In this document: piece by piece, positions 5,375-6,943 of the stretch | How positions within the stretch are numbered: position 1 is the first letter of the stretch | Layout of the letters: every line of letters begins with the position of its first letter | NCBI GenBank assembly: GCA_013813955.1 | Contig: JACCQW010000221.1 | Span: forward strand, 1 to 6,943 | DNA from: Solirubrobacterales bacterium | GTDB lineage: Bacteria > Actinomycetota > Thermoleophilia > Solirubrobacterales > Solirubrobacteraceae | DNA: 6,943 nt | Direction: 5' to 3' | Program-made: the position numbers and the translations under genes | Notes under the pieces: model-generated | Databases searched by the model: none | The model's input: the letters and a program-made list of their open reading frames with translations, nothing else | What the model was told of the DNA's origin: nothing

Positions 5375-6921
5375 TCGCCCTCCTCGCCCAGGTGCAGAAG
5401 CCCGACATCGACTTCGCCGGCCTGTCGCCGCTGATCGCGGTGTTCGGCGGGGCCCTGGTCGTGCTCATGCTCGGCCTGCTGCGCAGTCGCGTCGCCCGCG
5501 AGACGCTCGTGCCCGCCCTGTCGATCGCGAGCCTCGCCATCGCCATCGGGCTGTCGATCTGGCAGTGGGGCGAGCGCACTGACCTCATCGAGGGCGCGCT
5601 GCGCCTGGACGAGCTGACGCTCGTGCTGACGATGCTCTTCTGCGTGGCGGGCATCGCCACCGTGCTGCTGTCCTGGCGTCACGTCGCTCCGCGCGAGGCC
5701 GCCCACGGCGAGTTCCACGCGCTGCTGCTGACCTCGATCGCGGGCATGATCGTGCTCGTCGCCGCGCAGAACCTGGTCTCGGTCTTTCTCGGGCTGGAGC
5801 TGCTGTCGATCCCGCTGTACGTCCTCTGCGCGACCGAGATGCGCCGGGCCTCGTCGCTGGAATCCGGGCTGAAGTACCTCGTCATCGGCTCGGTCGGCTC
5901 GGCCACGCTGCTCTACGGGCTGGCCTTCCTCTACGGCGCCACGGGCTCGACGGACTTCTCGGGCATCGCCGCCGCGCTGAAGCAGGGCGACCTCGTCTCC
6001 GATCCGCTGCTGCTGACGGGCATCGCGCTGGCCATCGTGGGCCTGGCCTTCAAGGCCTCGGTCGCGCCCTTCCACCAGTGGACGCCGGACGTCTACGAGG
6101 GCGCGCCGACCCCCATCACCGCGTTCATGGCGGTGGCGACGAAGGCCGCCGCATTCGGCGTCCTGCTGCGCCTCTTCGACGTGGCGCTCATCGAAGCCAC
6201 GGCGGACTGGGCGCCCGCGCTGGCGGTGCTCGCCGCCGCGACGATCATCATCGGCAACGTCGGCGCGCTCGGGCAGTCCTCGCTCAAGCGCCTGCTCGCG
6301 TACTCGTCGGTCGCGCAGGCCGGCTACATGCTCACGGGCGTCGTGGTCGCTACGCGGCTGGGCCTGCAGGCGACGGTCTTCTACCTCGCCGTCTACTCGG
6401 TGATGAACCTCGCCGCGTTCGCGGTGATCGTCGCGCGCGAGCGCGAGACCCCGCTGGGCGACGACATCTCCTCGCTGGAGGGGCTGGGCGCGACGCGGCC
6501 GGCGCTGGCCTGGCCGATGACGATCGCGATGCTCGCGCTGGCCGGCTTCCCGGCCACCGCGGGCTTCATCGGGAAGTTCTACCTGATCGACGCGGCCGTG
6601 GCGGGCGACTATGCGTGGCTGGGCGTCGTCATCGTCGTGGGGTCGATGATCTCGCTCGCCTACTACCTGAAGGTGATCGCCGCGATGTGGATGCGCCCCG
6701 CGCCCGCGGTCGCGGCGCCCGCCGTACATCCGTCCCCGACCATCCCCGGCGAGCGCCCAGCGCTGGCCGGCGGCTCGGCCGAGGCCACCGGGCTGCGCGC
6801 CCAGGGCGAGGTCGTGGGCGTGGCCGTCGTGTTCGGGGCCGCGAGCCTCGTGCTGGGGATCGTGCCCTCGCCCCTGTTCAACCTCGTGCGCGACGCGGGC
6901 GCGGCGCTCGGCCTGGCCTGA
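5371..6921 (+). CDS. nuoN: NADH-quinone oxidoreductase subunit N (NuoN), proximal antiporter-like proton pump
   Basis: This 516-residue polytopic subunit (ND2 family) is the antiporter-like module closest to NuoK and is usually the last gene of the nuo operon. The full set of channel residues is visible: Glu143 in LGLELLSIPLYVL (E. coli E133), Lys228 in LAFKASVAPFHQW (K217), Lys258 in AVATKAAAFG (K247, same 30-residue spacing), and Lys402 in GFIGKFYLI (K395). The WTPDVYEGAPTPI block and LLAYSSVAQAGYM are diagnostic for NuoN. Between the last two helices lies a Pro/Ala/Gly-rich hydrophilic insert, about residues 443-480, which helps explain a length above E. coli NuoN (485 aa). The ATG at 5371 overlaps the nuoM TGA by four bases (ATGA) and is preceded by GGAGG at 5356-5360, ten bases away, so the start is well supported. 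No broken motifs are seen. Confidence 0.96.
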   Translation: MIALLAQVQKPDIDFAGLSPLIAVFGGALVVLMLGLLRSRVARETLVPALSIASLAIAIGLSIWQWGERTDLIEGALRLDELTLVLTMLFCVAGIATVLLSWRHVAPREAAHGEFHALLLTSIAGMIVLVAAQNLVSVFLGLELLSIPLYVLCATEMRRASSLESGLKYLVIGSVGSATLLYGLAFLYGATGSTDFSGIAAALKQGDLVSDPLLLTGIALAIVGLAFKASVAPFHQWTPDVYEGAPTPITAFMAVATKAAAFGVLLRLFDVALIEATADWAPALAVLAAATIIIGNVGALGQSSLKRLLAYSSVAQAGYMLTGVVVATRLGLQATVFYLAVYSVMNLAAFAVIVARERETPLGDDISSLEGLGATRPALAWPMTIAMLALAGFPATAGFIGKFYLIDAAVAGDYAWLGVVIVVGSMISLAYYLKVIAAMWMRPAPAVAAPAVHPSPTIPGERPALAGGSAEATGLRAQGEVVGVAVVFGAASLVLGIVPSPLFNLVRDAGAALGLA

Positions 6922-6943
6922 CGAGGGCCGGAGGGCGACGCGG
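6922..6943. other. Short sequence after nuoN, up to the window end
   Basis: These 22 bases follow the nuoN stop. They contain GGAGG at 6930-6934, which could be a ribosome site for a further gene beginning just past the window, but no start codon is visible. No terminator hairpin can be recognised in what is shown. Confidence 0.3.

Noticed and set aside
5098..6729. A 543-codon open frame on the minus strand opposite nuoM and nuoN
   Set aside because: It is a composition artefact of GC-rich coding DNA. Its translation is dominated by Arg, Asp, Gln, His, Glu and Gly with no domain, and the opposite strand encodes clearly recognisable NuoN.
6922..6943. Terminator or new gene start after nuoN
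   Set aside because: Only 22 bases are visible; no stem-loop with a T-run and no start codon can be seen.

Overview
The window is one uninterrupted block of plus-strand genes encoding the membrane half of a proton-pumping NADH:quinone oxidoreductase (respiratory complex I, NDH-1). In order they are the 3' end of nuoH, then complete nuoI, nuoJ, nuoK, nuoL, nuoM and nuoN. Gene order matches the canonical 14-gene nuo operon, so nuoA-nuoG and the rest of nuoH should lie just upstream of base 1. There are no RNA genes, insertion sequences, CRISPR arrays or phage genes, and no intergenic gap longer than 15 bases.

Organism: the DNA is very GC-rich (roughly 70% by eye), with strong G/C preference at third codon positions and frequent GTG starts (nuoK, nuoL, nuoM). 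Together with the style of the NuoI, NuoK and NuoM proteins this suggests a high-GC actinobacterium. A deep lineage such as Thermoleophilia (Solirubrobacterales) is my best guess, from recalled sequence resemblance only; no taxonomic marker is present.

Layout: nuoH end (3-320), nuoI (320-853), nuoJ (869-1522), nuoK (1522-1821), nuoL (1821-3833), nuoM (3830-5374), nuoN (5371-6921), then 22 bases to the window end. Five of the six junctions overlap by 1 or 4 bases, pointing to one polycistronic message with coupled translation. Only nuoI-nuoJ has a gap.

How the genes work together: NuoI carries the two [4Fe-4S] clusters that pass electrons towards the quinone site, whose membrane part is formed by NuoH. 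NuoJ and NuoK link that site to the central hydrophilic axis. NuoN, NuoM and NuoL are the three antiporter-like proton-pumping subunits, with NuoL farthest from the quinone site.

This is housekeeping energy metabolism and I see no undescribed system. The best lead is in NuoL. The TM5 glutamate (E. coli Glu144) and the TM6 arginine (E. coli Arg175) are replaced by Ala150 and Val181, while every other key channel residue I checked is kept. NuoM has Asp instead of Glu at the matching site, and NuoN keeps Glu.
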